A program made the position numbers and the translations under genes. The notes below the pieces were generated by a model, which worked only from the letters and a program-made list of their open reading frames with translations, was not told where the DNA came from and did not search any database. Shown here in pieces: positions 13,323-19,987 of a stretch of 19,987 nucleotides of DNA; the stretch's first letter is position 1, and each line of letters begins with the position of its first letter. The stretch is from JBDTNL01 sp039933785 (lineage in GTDB: Bacteria; Acidobacteriota; Thermoanaerobaculia; Multivoradales; JAGPDF01): assembly GCA_039933785.1 (NCBI GenBank), contig JBDTNL010000071.1, positions 1-19,987 of the forward strand. Reading direction: 5' to 3'.

Positions 13323-14327
13323 ATGGCCGAATCACCGTTGCCACCGGCCCTGCCGCGTTTTCAGGATTCTCTGGCCATTCCAGGGTTTAGCCTGGGCCAC
13401 GGCAGCGATCGTCGAGGGATGACCGGGGTCACCGTCATCCTCTGTCCGGACGGCGCACTGGCAGCGGCCGAGCTCCGAGGCACCGCGACCGGAACCCGGC
13501 AATTCGATTCGCTGATTTCACCGCTCCATGTGGCGTCGAAGGCGCACGCCTTGGTGCTCGCGGGAGGGAGCGGCTTCGGCCTCTCGGCGGCAGATCCGGT
13601 GGTCGAGATGCTCGAGTCCCACGGCCAGGGGTTTCGCACGCCGCTCGGGGTCGTGCCGATCGTGCCGAGCGCGATCCTCTTCGATCTTGGCTTCGGCGAT
13701 CCGAAGGCGCGCCCCGGGCCGGGCCTCGTGCGAGACGCGATGGCATCGGCGGGGAGCGGCCGGATCGAGTGCGGCAGCGTCGGCGCCGGTACGGGAGCGA
13801 CGGTTGGCAAGGCGCGCGGGCTGGACTGCGCCATGAAGGGCGGCTTCGGATTCGTCGGCCTGCGGGTACCGGGCGGCGTGGGTGTCGCCGCCGCGGTGGC
13901 CGTGAACGCGTTCGGTGACGTGCGGGACGCCGACAGCGGCCAGGTGATCGCGGGTTGCCGCCGCGGGCCGCGTTCGCGGCGATTCGTGGGGGCCGACCGG
14001 GTGCTCGCGGCGCTACCCCCGGATTCCCCTCATCCGTGGCAAGGCAACACGACGCTCGCGGTAGTCATGACCGACGCGGTGCTCGACAAGGCCTCGGCGA
14101 TGAAGGTCTGCCAAATGGCTTTCGGCGGGTTCTACCGCGCGCTGCTGCCGGCGCTCTCTCAATTCGATGGCGATCTCATCGTGACGCTCTCGAGCGGGCG
14201 AGTCCCCGCCGATCTTCACCAGGTAGGCGTGCTGGCAGAGCGCGCCGTGGCGCGCGCGATCGCGGTCGCCGTGCTTCGGGCGGACGGGTTCGGCCTGCTG
14301 CCGGCGGTGAGCGATTGCGCGCGATGA
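13323..14327 (+). CDS. P1-family peptidase (DmpA/NylC-like Ntn hydrolase)
   Basis: 334 residues from the ATG at 13323. An in-frame GTG at 13284 has no ribosome-binding site, and the family usually starts close to this position. The GHGSDRRGMTGVTVIL and RGTATGTRQFDSL stretches, KAHALVLAGGSGFGLSAADP, and GSVGAGTGATVGK are typical of the MEROPS S58/P1 family (L-aminopeptidase/D-esterase DmpA, BapA, nylon-oligomer hydrolase NylC). These precursors cut themselves to expose an N-terminal Ser or Thr nucleophile. Here the processing site reads QGNTTLAVVMTDA, so cleavage would fall between Asn242 and Thr243, as in NylC, rather than Gly-Ser as in DmpA. Natural substrate unknown. No Shine-Dalgarno is seen just before the ATG; translation from a very short leader is possible. 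Confidence 0.9.
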   Translation: MAESPLPPALPRFQDSLAIPGFSLGHGSDRRGMTGVTVILCPDGALAAAELRGTATGTRQFDSLISPLHVASKAHALVLAGGSGFGLSAADPVVEMLESHGQGFRTPLGVVPIVPSAILFDLGFGDPKARPGPGLVRDAMASAGSGRIECGSVGAGTGATVGKARGLDCAMKGGFGFVGLRVPGGVGVAAAVAVNAFGDVRDADSGQVIAGCRRGPRSRRFVGADRVLAALPPDSPHPWQGNTTLAVVMTDAVLDKASAMKVCQMAFGGFYRALLPALSQFDGDLIVTLSSGRVPADLHQVGVLAERAVARAIAVAVLRADGFGLLPAVSDCAR

Positions 14328-14394
14328 TTTCGGCACCTGTCAGTAGGCGGAGTAGCATGCGTCGGGACTCTGCAATTCGAAGCACCCGTCACGC

Positions 14395-16140
14395 ATGAAC
14401 ATCGAGGGTAACGAACTTCCCAACCGCGACCCGGTCGCGCCGACGATCGCCATCCTCGTCGGTCTTGGGCTGCTGCTGTTCGCTCCGCTGCTACCTGCCC
14501 TGCGCGCCTCGGGACCGCTGCCTTGGACCCCCTACGCAGTGGTGATCTGCCTGGCGGCGCTTGCCGCGGTGCATCGACCCTTGGCAGGCGGCGGGTTGGG
14601 AGTCGGTGCCGCCGCGGTGCCGCTCGTACTGACGCTCTGGGGACCGCTGCCGGCCGCCTGGCTGGCGTTGTTGGTGGCAACGGGAGGAGAGCTCGGATAT
14701 CGCGCCCTACTGGCCAGGCAGCCCGAAGCGCTGCCCGAACGCCGCGGTCTGGTGCGCGTGGGCCAGATCGGTGTGCGCTCGGCGGTTGCGACTCTCGCGG
14801 CATCGATCGTGTGGATACAAGCGGCGGCGCCGTCGCCCCTGCGTTTTGACGACCTCCAACTCCAGCATGCCGCGATTGCTTCGATGGTGAGCTACGTGGT
14901 GCTGGCCGCGATCTTCGAGATCGTGACGGCGTTGCCCTCCGGCAGTTGGCCGTCGCGCTTGCGTCGCGCCGTGCAACCTCTGCTGCTGGATGCCGCGTTC
15001 TGGGCGGTCGGGGTCGCGCTCGCGCTGGTGGCCGCGGCGGTATCTCCAATCATTGCCCTGGCGCTCTTCGCGGCCGTGGCGGTGCTGGCGGCAGAAGCGG
15101 CGCGGCACGTGCGCCGCCACGGGCTCTCCCAACGCCGAGCCGATGAGCTGCAGCGGCTCGCCCGTGCGAGCGAGCGCATCGAAACCGGCGGTAGGCCGAT
15201 GGCCACCGTGGCCGAGCAGATTCGTGAGGAGTGCCACACCATTCTGCCCTTCCAGTGGTTCCAGTTCGAACTCCCGGGGACCGGCGGCGAGGCGATCAGC
15301 TGGACCGCGGGCCCTGACGGCCGGCTGCACGAAGGCGCGCCGAATCCGGATCTCGTGCCGCCGGCTCTACCCGGATTCCACAAGCGCGGGGCATGGGACG
15401 TGCTCGAGCGCGAGCTTCGAGCCGAGGGTCAGCTGATGGCGCGCCTGCGCCTGTGGTGCGATCCGCGGGTGGTCGAGCCTCGAGCCCGCCTGCTGCTCGA
15501 CGAGCTTCTTCCTCAGATGGGCGCCTCGGTGCACCGGGCACTCCTCGACCGTGAGGCCAAGGAGGATCCGCTCACCCGGGTGCCGCTCCGCCGTGTGCTC
15601 GAGGGCCGCCTGCAGGCTGCGTTCCGCCGCGCCTGCGACGAGGGCGTGCCGATCGCGGTGGTGATGTGCGACATCGATTTCTTCAAGCGCATCAACGACT
15701 CCTTCGGCCACGGCGTCGGCGACCGGGCGCTGATCGAAGTGGCGCAAGCGCTCGATCGAAGCCGGCGCGAGGGCGATCTCCTCTGCCGCTACGGCGGTGA
15801 AGAGTTCACGCTGCTGCTGGTCGACACCGACGGCAAAACCGGTCTGAAGCTTGCCGAGCGGCTGCGTTACGCGGTCGAGAGCATTCGCCTGCAGGAAGAC
15901 GGCAAACCGGTGCCCCTCAGCTTGAGCGCCGGTGTGGCTTCTTTCCCAGAGCTCCACATCAAGACCGCTGGCGAGCTGTTGCTGCTCGCCGATGCCGCGC
16001 TCTACCAAGCCAAGCGGCAAGGGCGAAACCGCTGCCTGCTCGACCTTGGGGGCGGTCGTCTGCGCGACGTGCGCGGCGCCGTGCTCGAGAGCACCGCCGA
16101 GGCCCGACCGCCGGCCGAGGCGCCGCAGATCTTCGTCTAG
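14395..16140 (+). CDS. Membrane-bound diguanylate cyclase (GGDEF domain)
   Basis: 581 residues. The first about 240 residues contain several hydrophobic helices (for example PTIAILVGLGLLLFAPLLPA, YAVVICLAALAAVH, FWAVGVALALVAAAVSPIIA), probably six to eight membrane spans. Then follows a cytoplasmic segment of about 140 residues that may be GAF-like (ARASERIETGGRPMATVAEQ, PFQWFQFELP), and a C-terminal GGDEF domain. The active-site motif is GGEEF at residues 467-471, with CDIDFFKRINDSFGHGVGD and LSAGVA conserved, so it should make c-di-GMP from two GTP. An inhibitory site RxxD (Arg458-Asp461) stands five residues before GGEEF, so product feedback is expected. The input signal is unknown. No strong Shine-Dalgarno precedes the ATG. 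Confidence 0.92.
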   Translation: MNIEGNELPNRDPVAPTIAILVGLGLLLFAPLLPALRASGPLPWTPYAVVICLAALAAVHRPLAGGGLGVGAAAVPLVLTLWGPLPAAWLALLVATGGELGYRALLARQPEALPERRGLVRVGQIGVRSAVATLAASIVWIQAAAPSPLRFDDLQLQHAAIASMVSYVVLAAIFEIVTALPSGSWPSRLRRAVQPLLLDAAFWAVGVALALVAAAVSPIIALALFAAVAVLAAEAARHVRRHGLSQRRADELQRLARASERIETGGRPMATVAEQIREECHTILPFQWFQFELPGTGGEAISWTAGPDGRLHEGAPNPDLVPPALPGFHKRGAWDVLERELRAEGQLMARLRLWCDPRVVEPRARLLLDELLPQMGASVHRALLDREAKEDPLTRVPLRRVLEGRLQAAFRRACDEGVPIAVVMCDIDFFKRINDSFGHGVGDRALIEVAQALDRSRREGDLLCRYGGEEFTLLLVDTDGKTGLKLAERLRYAVESIRLQEDGKPVPLSLSAGVASFPELHIKTAGELLLLADAALYQAKRQGRNRCLLDLGGGRLRDVRGAVLESTAEARPPAEAPQIFV

Positions 16141-16151
16141 AATCCCTTCCC

Positions 16152-16943
16152 ATGACCACAAACTCATCCCGCTGGGCGGTGATTCTTGGCGCCTCGAGTG
16201 GTTTCGGTGAAGCCGCGGCGCTGGAGTTGGCCGCGCACGGTTACGACATTTTCGGCGTTCACCTCGATCGCCGCCAAGGCATGGCGCATGTAGCCGAGAT
16301 CGTCGCGGCGATCGAGGCCAAGGGCAGGAAGGCAGTCTTCCTCAACATCAATGCCGCCGACGCCGAGCGCCGCAAGGAAGCCGTGGCTTCACTGCTCGAG
16401 GCCGTTGGCGGAGCCCCGGTGCGTGTCCTCATGCATTCCCTGGCGTTCGGAACCCTTAAACCGTACTTCGCGAGCGAAGAGAAAGAGGCCATGAGCCAGG
16501 CGCAGATCGAGATGACGCTCGACGTCATGGCGAACTCGCTGGTGTACTGGACGCAGGACTTGCATCGCGCCGGGCTGCTGCGCCGGGGATCCAAGATCTA
16601 CGCCATGACGTCGTCGGGCGATCACGTGGTTTGGAAGGCCTACGGAGCCGTCTCGGCCGCGAAGTGCGCGCTCGAGTCTCACGTCCGCCAGCTTGCCGTA
16701 GAGCTCTCACCCGAGGGCATCACGGCGAATTCGATCCGCGCCGGCGTCACCGATACGCCGGCCTTGCGCAAGATTCCCGGCAACGAGGCGATCGTCGAGA
16801 GCGCGACGAAGCGCAACCCGGCCGGCCGCTTGACCACTCCGCAGGATGTTGCGACCTGTTTGGTCGCCCTCTCGGGGGAGGGCACCGAGTGGATGACCGG
16901 CAACGTGATCAATGTCGACGGCGGAGAAGACGTCGCCGGCTGA
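16152..16943 (+). CDS. FabL-like enoyl-ACP reductase / short-chain dehydrogenase
   Basis: 263 residues, one Rossmann domain. The cofactor loop is GASSGFG (13-19) and the catalytic pair is Tyr164-x6-Lys171 (AYGAVSAAKCALE). The six-residue spacing is that of enoyl-ACP reductases FabI/FabL; ordinary SDRs have Tyr-x3-Lys. Other features (HSLAFGTLKPY, AVELSPEGITANSIRAGVTD, TPALRKIPGN, NVINVDGG) also recall B. subtilis FabL. It likely reduces the trans-2 double bond of acyl-ACP in fatty-acid elongation, NADPH being typical for FabL. An SDR of different substrate is the alternative. It starts 11 bases after the cyclase stop, without a visible Shine-Dalgarno, so is probably co-transcribed. Confidence 0.85.
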   Translation: MTTNSSRWAVILGASSGFGEAAALELAAHGYDIFGVHLDRRQGMAHVAEIVAAIEAKGRKAVFLNINAADAERRKEAVASLLEAVGGAPVRVLMHSLAFGTLKPYFASEEKEAMSQAQIEMTLDVMANSLVYWTQDLHRAGLLRRGSKIYAMTSSGDHVVWKAYGAVSAAKCALESHVRQLAVELSPEGITANSIRAGVTDTPALRKIPGNEAIVESATKRNPAGRLTTPQDVATCLVALSGEGTEWMTGNVINVDGGEDVAG

Positions 16944-16977
16944 GAGCCTCGAGACTGAGCGCCAGGCCGGAAATTTC

Positions 16978-17006
16978 TTGACGCCGGGCCGGTCGACTGC
17001 TACAAA
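16978..17006 (+). promoter_or_regulatory. Sigma-70-type promoter of the TonB-dependent receptor
   Basis: TTGACG (16978-16983), spacer of exactly 17 bases, TACAAA (17001-17006). Transcription would begin near 17013, giving a leader of about 87 bases before the ATG at 17100. Confidence 0.65.
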
Positions 17007-17026
17007 CACGTCACTACTCTGTAGCA
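16998..17026. promoter_or_regulatory. Inverted repeat over -10 and start of the receptor promoter (candidate operator)
   Basis: TGCTACA (16998-17004) and TGTAGCA (17020-17026) are perfect inverted copies 15 bases apart; with one mismatch the arms extend to ten bases (GACTGCTACA and TGTAGCAATC). The left arm covers the -10 hexamer and the right arm lies about +8 to +14, a typical place for repressor binding. It could also form an RNA hairpin only in part, because the left arm precedes the start site. Confidence 0.4.
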
Positions 17027-17050
17027 ATCGATCGCCGGTCTCGGCAGCCT

Positions 17051-17065
17051 CCGACAGCCTGTCGG
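17051..17065 (+). repeat. Leader hairpin of the receptor mRNA
   Basis: CCGACA-GCC-TGTCGG is a perfect six-base-pair stem with a three-base loop in the 5' leader; GCC at 17047-17049 and GGC at 17067-17069 extend it past one mismatch. It is about 35 bases before the start codon. Function unknown. Confidence 0.4.
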
Positions 17066-17099
17066 CGGCACGAATCGGCGGAGCCGCAAGGGAGGTCTC

Positions 17100-19499
17100 A
17101 TGCGCATTCGCCTCGGTTTCGTGGCGCTGCTCGCCGCTATTCTTCTACCCACGCTGTCGATGGCGCAGGGCCTGGGCCGCATCCGCGGCCGAGTCGTGGA
17201 CCAGGGCGGCACGCCGCTCTCGGGTGTCGTGGTGGCGATCACGGGTTCGGATCGCACGGCGACGACCGACAACAACGGCGAATACTCGTTCGCCGCTGTC
17301 GCGCCGGGAACCTACTCGCTGGCGTTCACCTTGGCCGACTTCAAGGACGAGCAGGCAGGCGTTGTCGTTGCCGCCGGACAGAGCGTGCGCGCAGACAAGA
17401 AGGTCGATTGGCAGGTGAGCTTCGCCGAGAGCATTACCGTGTTTTCGGCTTCTCGGCGACCCGAGCGCCTGGTCGATGCGCCGGCGGCGATCACCGTGGT
17501 GACGCAAGAGGACATCGCGCGCACGCAGACCCCCGGGCAGGCGCCGAAGCTGCTCGAAACCGCGCCTGGAGTCGACTTCACCCAGAGCGGCCTCTACGAT
17601 TTCAACTTCAACGCGCGCGGTTTCAACAGCTCGCTCAATCGCCGCATCCTGACCCTGATCGACGGCCGCGATCCTTCGGTACCGTTCCTCGGCGCCATGG
17701 AGTGGGCGGCGCTGTCCTTCCCAGTCGACGAATACGCCTCGATAGAATTGGTCCGCGGCCCGGGCGCCGCTCTTTACGGCGCCAACGCCTTCAACGGCGT
17801 CCTCAACATGACGACCAAGCAGCCGCGTTACGCCGAAGGCGGCCGGTTCACCGCTACCGGCGGCGAGCTGGCGACCTCGCGCGGTGATCTGAGACTTGGC
17901 TACGGTCTCGGCAACGACTGGTTCTTCAAGCTCACCGGTGGCTATCAGAACAGCGACGACTTCGCGCGCTCGCGCAACGTGAGCGCCGACTATGGCGTGC
18001 AGTGCACCGCCAGCGGACAAGTCGATTGCCTACCCCGCGAGGCCGTTCCCCTCGCCAAGGATAAGGTGAACATCGGGTTCGGCGGGCTGCGCTTCGACAA
18101 GTACTTCGCCGGTGGCGAGGTGGGCACCATCGAAGGCGGCTACGCATCGATCTCCGGCCCGGTGTTTCAGACCGGTATCGGACGCGTGCAAGTGACCGAC
18201 GTGAAGCGCCCCTGGGCCCGGGCGAACTACAACACCCCGCACTGGAACGTGCTGACCTACTACGACGCCCGCAAGGCCGTGGACCAGGTGGCCCTCGCCT
18301 CCGGCGCCAAGTTATTCGAGGACTCCAACAACTTCCACGGCGAAGTGCAGGGCAACTGGTCGTTCTCGAGCCAACGCGGCCGCATCATCGGCGGGGTCTC
18401 GTACCACAAGCAGAATGTCGACACCGCCAACAACGCGGGCTTCCAGACTCTCTTGCGTACGCCCGAGCGTCGCGAGCACACGCAGGCCGCTTTCGGTCAG
18501 TTCGAGTACGACATTGCCGGCAATCTCAAGGTGGTGCTCGCCGGCCGCTACGACGACGGCTCGCTTTACGACTCGCAATGGTCGCCCAAGGCGTCGCTGG
18601 TTTGGGGCGTGGGCTCCGGACAGACGCTGCGCCTGACCTACAACCAAGCGTTCCAGGTACCGAATTACTCAGAGTTCTTCCTTGCCGCTCCGGCGGGGGC
18701 GCCGGTGAATCTGGCCGCCGTCGGTGCTGGGGGACTGATCCCTCTGCTCGGTGCGCCGACGATCCCCATCCTGGCGCGCGGCAATCCGGCGCTCGGCGTC
18801 GAGAAGATCAAGAGCTACGAAGCCGGGTGGTCGGGGATCTTCGGCAACAAGGCCTTCGTGACCCTCGACTACTACTACAACCAGACCGAGAACTTCGTCA
18901 CCGATCTACTCCCTGGCGTCAACTCCGAGTTTGCGCCCTACCAGCCCAATGCCGCGCTTCCGCCCGCGTTCCAGGCGGCGGCGGTGGCTGGGCTCAAGAA
19001 GATCTTTGGGCCCCGCTACGGGGGCGTCACTAACCTCGCGAACGGCGCTCCGGCGTTGATCTTCTCGTACGCCAACGCCGGCAAGGTCGACGAGCAGGGT
19101 GTCGAGCTGGCGATGAACTACTACCTCAATGAGAGCTGGGTCCTGGACGGCAACTACTCCTACTTCGACTACACGGTGAAGAAGGCCTCAGTGCCGGGCG
19201 ACCAACTTCTGCCCAACGCGCCGACTAACAAGTTCAACCTCGGCCTGTCCTTCCGCCAGCCGCGTTGGGACGTGACCCTGAAGTACCGCTGGGTCGACGG
19301 CTTCCGTTGGGCGGCCGGCGTCTTCGTGGGCAACGTGCCGCAGTACGACGTGGTCAATCTGAACGCCAACTTCCGCATCACCGACCACATCAGCTTCGGC
19401 CTCGCGGTCGCCAACGCGCTCAACAACGACCACTGGGAAGCCTGGGGCGGCGACATCATCAAGCGCCGGGCGTTGGGTTCGCTGACGTTCAACTGGTAG
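17100..19499 (+). CDS. TonB-dependent outer-membrane receptor
   Basis: 799 residues. A signal peptide (MRIRLGFVALLAAILLPTLS, cleavage likely before QGLGR) leads into a carboxypeptidase-regulatory-like beta-sandwich (about residues 22-110: GRIRGRVVDQGGTPLSGVVV, ATTDNNGEYSFAAVAPGTYS). The plug follows (about 115-240: RRPERLVDAPAAITVVTQED, LIDGR, ELVRGPGAALYGANAFNGVL), then a 22-strand-type barrel ending RRALGSLTFNW with the terminal aromatic recognised by the BAM complex. It imports a large or scarce solute (siderophore, vitamin, glycan or peptide) using TonB energy; the ligand cannot be read from the sequence, and no SusD, TonB or periplasmic partner gene is adjacent. GGGAGG four bases upstream of the ATG is a strong ribosome-binding site. 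It has its own promoter and terminator. Confidence 0.95.
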   Translation: MRIRLGFVALLAAILLPTLSMAQGLGRIRGRVVDQGGTPLSGVVVAITGSDRTATTDNNGEYSFAAVAPGTYSLAFTLADFKDEQAGVVVAAGQSVRADKKVDWQVSFAESITVFSASRRPERLVDAPAAITVVTQEDIARTQTPGQAPKLLETAPGVDFTQSGLYDFNFNARGFNSSLNRRILTLIDGRDPSVPFLGAMEWAALSFPVDEYASIELVRGPGAALYGANAFNGVLNMTTKQPRYAEGGRFTATGGELATSRGDLRLGYGLGNDWFFKLTGGYQNSDDFARSRNVSADYGVQCTASGQVDCLPREAVPLAKDKVNIGFGGLRFDKYFAGGEVGTIEGGYASISGPVFQTGIGRVQVTDVKRPWARANYNTPHWNVLTYYDARKAVDQVALASGAKLFEDSNNFHGEVQGNWSFSSQRGRIIGGVSYHKQNVDTANNAGFQTLLRTPERREHTQAAFGQFEYDIAGNLKVVLAGRYDDGSLYDSQWSPKASLVWGVGSGQTLRLTYNQAFQVPNYSEFFLAAPAGAPVNLAAVGAGGLIPLLGAPTIPILARGNPALGVEKIKSYEAGWSGIFGNKAFVTLDYYYNQTENFVTDLLPGVNSEFAPYQPNAALPPAFQAAAVAGLKKIFGPRYGGVTNLANGAPALIFSYANAGKVDEQGVELAMNYYLNESWVLDGNYSYFDYTVKKASVPGDQLLPNAPTNKFNLGLSFRQPRWDVTLKYRWVDGFRWAAGVFVGNVPQYDVVNLNANFRITDHISFGLAVANALNNDHWEAWGGDIIKRRALGSLTFNW

Positions 19500-19505
19500 T
19501 AGTCC

Positions 19506-19542
19506 GCGGCCCCCTTCCCGCCGGAAGGGGGCCGCTTTCGTT
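19506..19542 (+). terminator. Strong intrinsic terminator after the TonB-dependent receptor
   Basis: GCGGCCCCCTTCC (19506-19518) and GGAAGGGGGCCGC (19523-19535) form a perfect 13-bp stem with a CGCC loop, followed by TTTCGTT. It begins six bases past the stop codon. Confidence 0.9.
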
Positions 19543-19569
19543 GACTCTCCGAAGGCCCTTCCATAGACT
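19541..19569 (+). promoter_or_regulatory. Promoter of the tRNA cluster
   Basis: TTGACT (19541-19546), 17-base spacer, TAGACT (19564-19569). The start would be near 19576, about 12 bases before tRNA-Pro. The -35 hexamer overlaps the T-rich end of the receptor terminator. Confidence 0.65.
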
Positions 19570-19587
19570 GCCGGATGCGTTTTCTGT

Positions 19588-19661
19588 CGGGGCGTGGCGC
19601 AGCCTGGTAGCGCACCTGCCTTGGGCGCAGGGGGTCCTCAGTTCAAATCTGGGCGCCCCGA
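19588..19661 (+). tRNA. tRNA-Pro (anticodon TGG)
   Basis: Acceptor CGGGGCG/CGCCCCG, D arm GCGC/GCGC, anticodon stem CCTGC/GCAGG with loop CTTGGGC (anticodon TGG), T arm CTCAG-TTCAAAT-CTGGG, discriminator A at 19661. The next bases are TAT, so CCA is not encoded and must be added by the CCA-adding enzyme. Confidence 0.96.
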
Positions 19662-19717
19662 TATCCGACGGCTGGTCCCTTTGGAGGGCCTAGCCCCGGC
19701 AAAACGGTAAGGAACGG

Positions 19718-19794
19718 CTGCCTGTAGCTCAGATGGATAGAGCAGCGGCCTTCTAAGCCGCGGGTCGGGGGTTCGAATCCCTCCAGGCAGGCCA
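19718..19794 (+). tRNA. tRNA-Arg (anticodon TCT)
   Basis: Acceptor CTGCCTG/CAGGCAG, D stem GCTC/GAGC, anticodon stem GCGGC/GCCGC with loop CTTCTAA (anticodon TCT, reads AGA/AGG), T arm GGGGG-TTCGAAT-CCCTC, discriminator G and encoded CCA. Confidence 0.97.
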
Positions 19795-19815
19795 GCTTCA
19801 AGTGGACGCGAATAT

Positions 19816-19891
19816 GGTGAGTGTAGCTCAATGGTAGAGCGCTGCACTGTGGCTGCAGTGGTTGAGGGTTCGATCCCCTTCACTCACCCCA
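19816..19891 (+). tRNA. tRNA-His (anticodon GTG)
   Basis: Acceptor GTGAGTG/CACTCAC, anticodon stem CTGCA/TGCAG with loop CTGTGGC (anticodon GTG). The extra G at position -1 (19816) faces discriminator C (19888), the identity element of bacterial tRNA-His. CCA is encoded at 19889-19891. Confidence 0.97.
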
Positions 19892-19910
19892 TACAGAAGT
19901 TTTCCTCAAG

Positions 19911-19987
19911 GCGCCCGTAGCTCAGCTGGATAGAGCGACAGCCTCCGGAGCTGTAGGTCGTAGGTTCGACTCCTACCGGGCGCACCA
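19911..19987 (+). tRNA. tRNA-Arg (anticodon CCG)
   Basis: Acceptor GCGCCCG/CGGGCGC, D stem GCTC/GAGC, anticodon stem ACAGC/GCTGT with loop CTCCGGA (anticodon CCG), T arm GTAGG-TTCGACT-CCTAC, discriminator A and encoded CCA as the last three bases of the window. The gene is complete; the cluster may continue beyond the edge. Confidence 0.97.

Noticed and set aside
19588..19987. tRNA genes as integration site of a mobile element
   Set aside because: No integrase gene, no direct repeat of a tRNA 3' end and no shift in composition are visible in the window.

Overview
This is a GC-rich window from a Gram-negative bacterium. Evidence for an outer membrane is a TonB-dependent receptor ending in a C-terminal Trp; there are also several exported proteins. 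The mixture of a Myxococcus-type MglB/MglA pair, a GlmR/YvcK protein next to glmU and glmS, a receptor with an N-terminal carboxypeptidase-regulatory-like domain and an IPTL-type C-terminal sorting tail fits Acidobacteriota (or another deep, formerly deltaproteobacterial-like lineage) best. That placement is inference; no rRNA or other decisive marker is present. There is no sign of phage, transposon, plasmid or CRISPR.

Layout. Positions 1-617 hold the 3' end of a DUF11-repeat surface protein with a sorting tail. About 415 bases without a recognisable gene follow, then a tRNA-Arg(ACG) on the minus strand. From 1193 to 13254 every protein gene is on the minus strand. In transcription order (right to left) these are: a DUF2318/FtrD-like Cys protein and a glycerophosphodiester phosphodiesterase; a tight run mglB-mglA-TPR-glmR(yvcK)-glmU-glmS; a structured leader with an intrinsic terminator, then panB-panC-panD; a merR-type regulator whose promoter looks like a ZntR-class operator, translationally coupled to a small exported His-rich protein; and an exported metallo-beta-lactamase-fold hydrolase. 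From 13323 to the right edge everything is on the plus strand: a P1-family (Ntn) peptidase, a membrane diguanylate cyclase, a FabL-like enoyl-ACP reductase/SDR, a TonB-dependent receptor with its own promoter and strong terminator, and a tRNA cluster Pro(TGG)-Arg(TCT)-His(GTG)-Arg(CCG) that runs to the last base.

How the parts work together. The glm run contains the first and last steps of UDP-GlcNAc synthesis plus GlmR, whose homologues bind UDP-GlcNAc and tune this pathway. It is transcribed with the MglA/MglB polarity switch, which suggests a physical or regulatory link between cell polarity and envelope precursor supply. The pan run encodes the three dedicated enzymes that make pantothenate. 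Its leader carries a stem-loop with two bulged adenosines followed by an intrinsic terminator 33 bases before the panB start, an attenuator-like layout resembling the orphan 'pan' RNA motif. The merR/His-rich pair looks like a small metal- or stress-responsive unit whose sensor lacks the usual C-terminal metal-binding cysteines.

Most enzymes here are ordinary core metabolism. The parts I consider most worth a second look are the pan leader RNA, the mglBA-glm operon, the MerR unit, and the inverted repeat over the receptor promoter.
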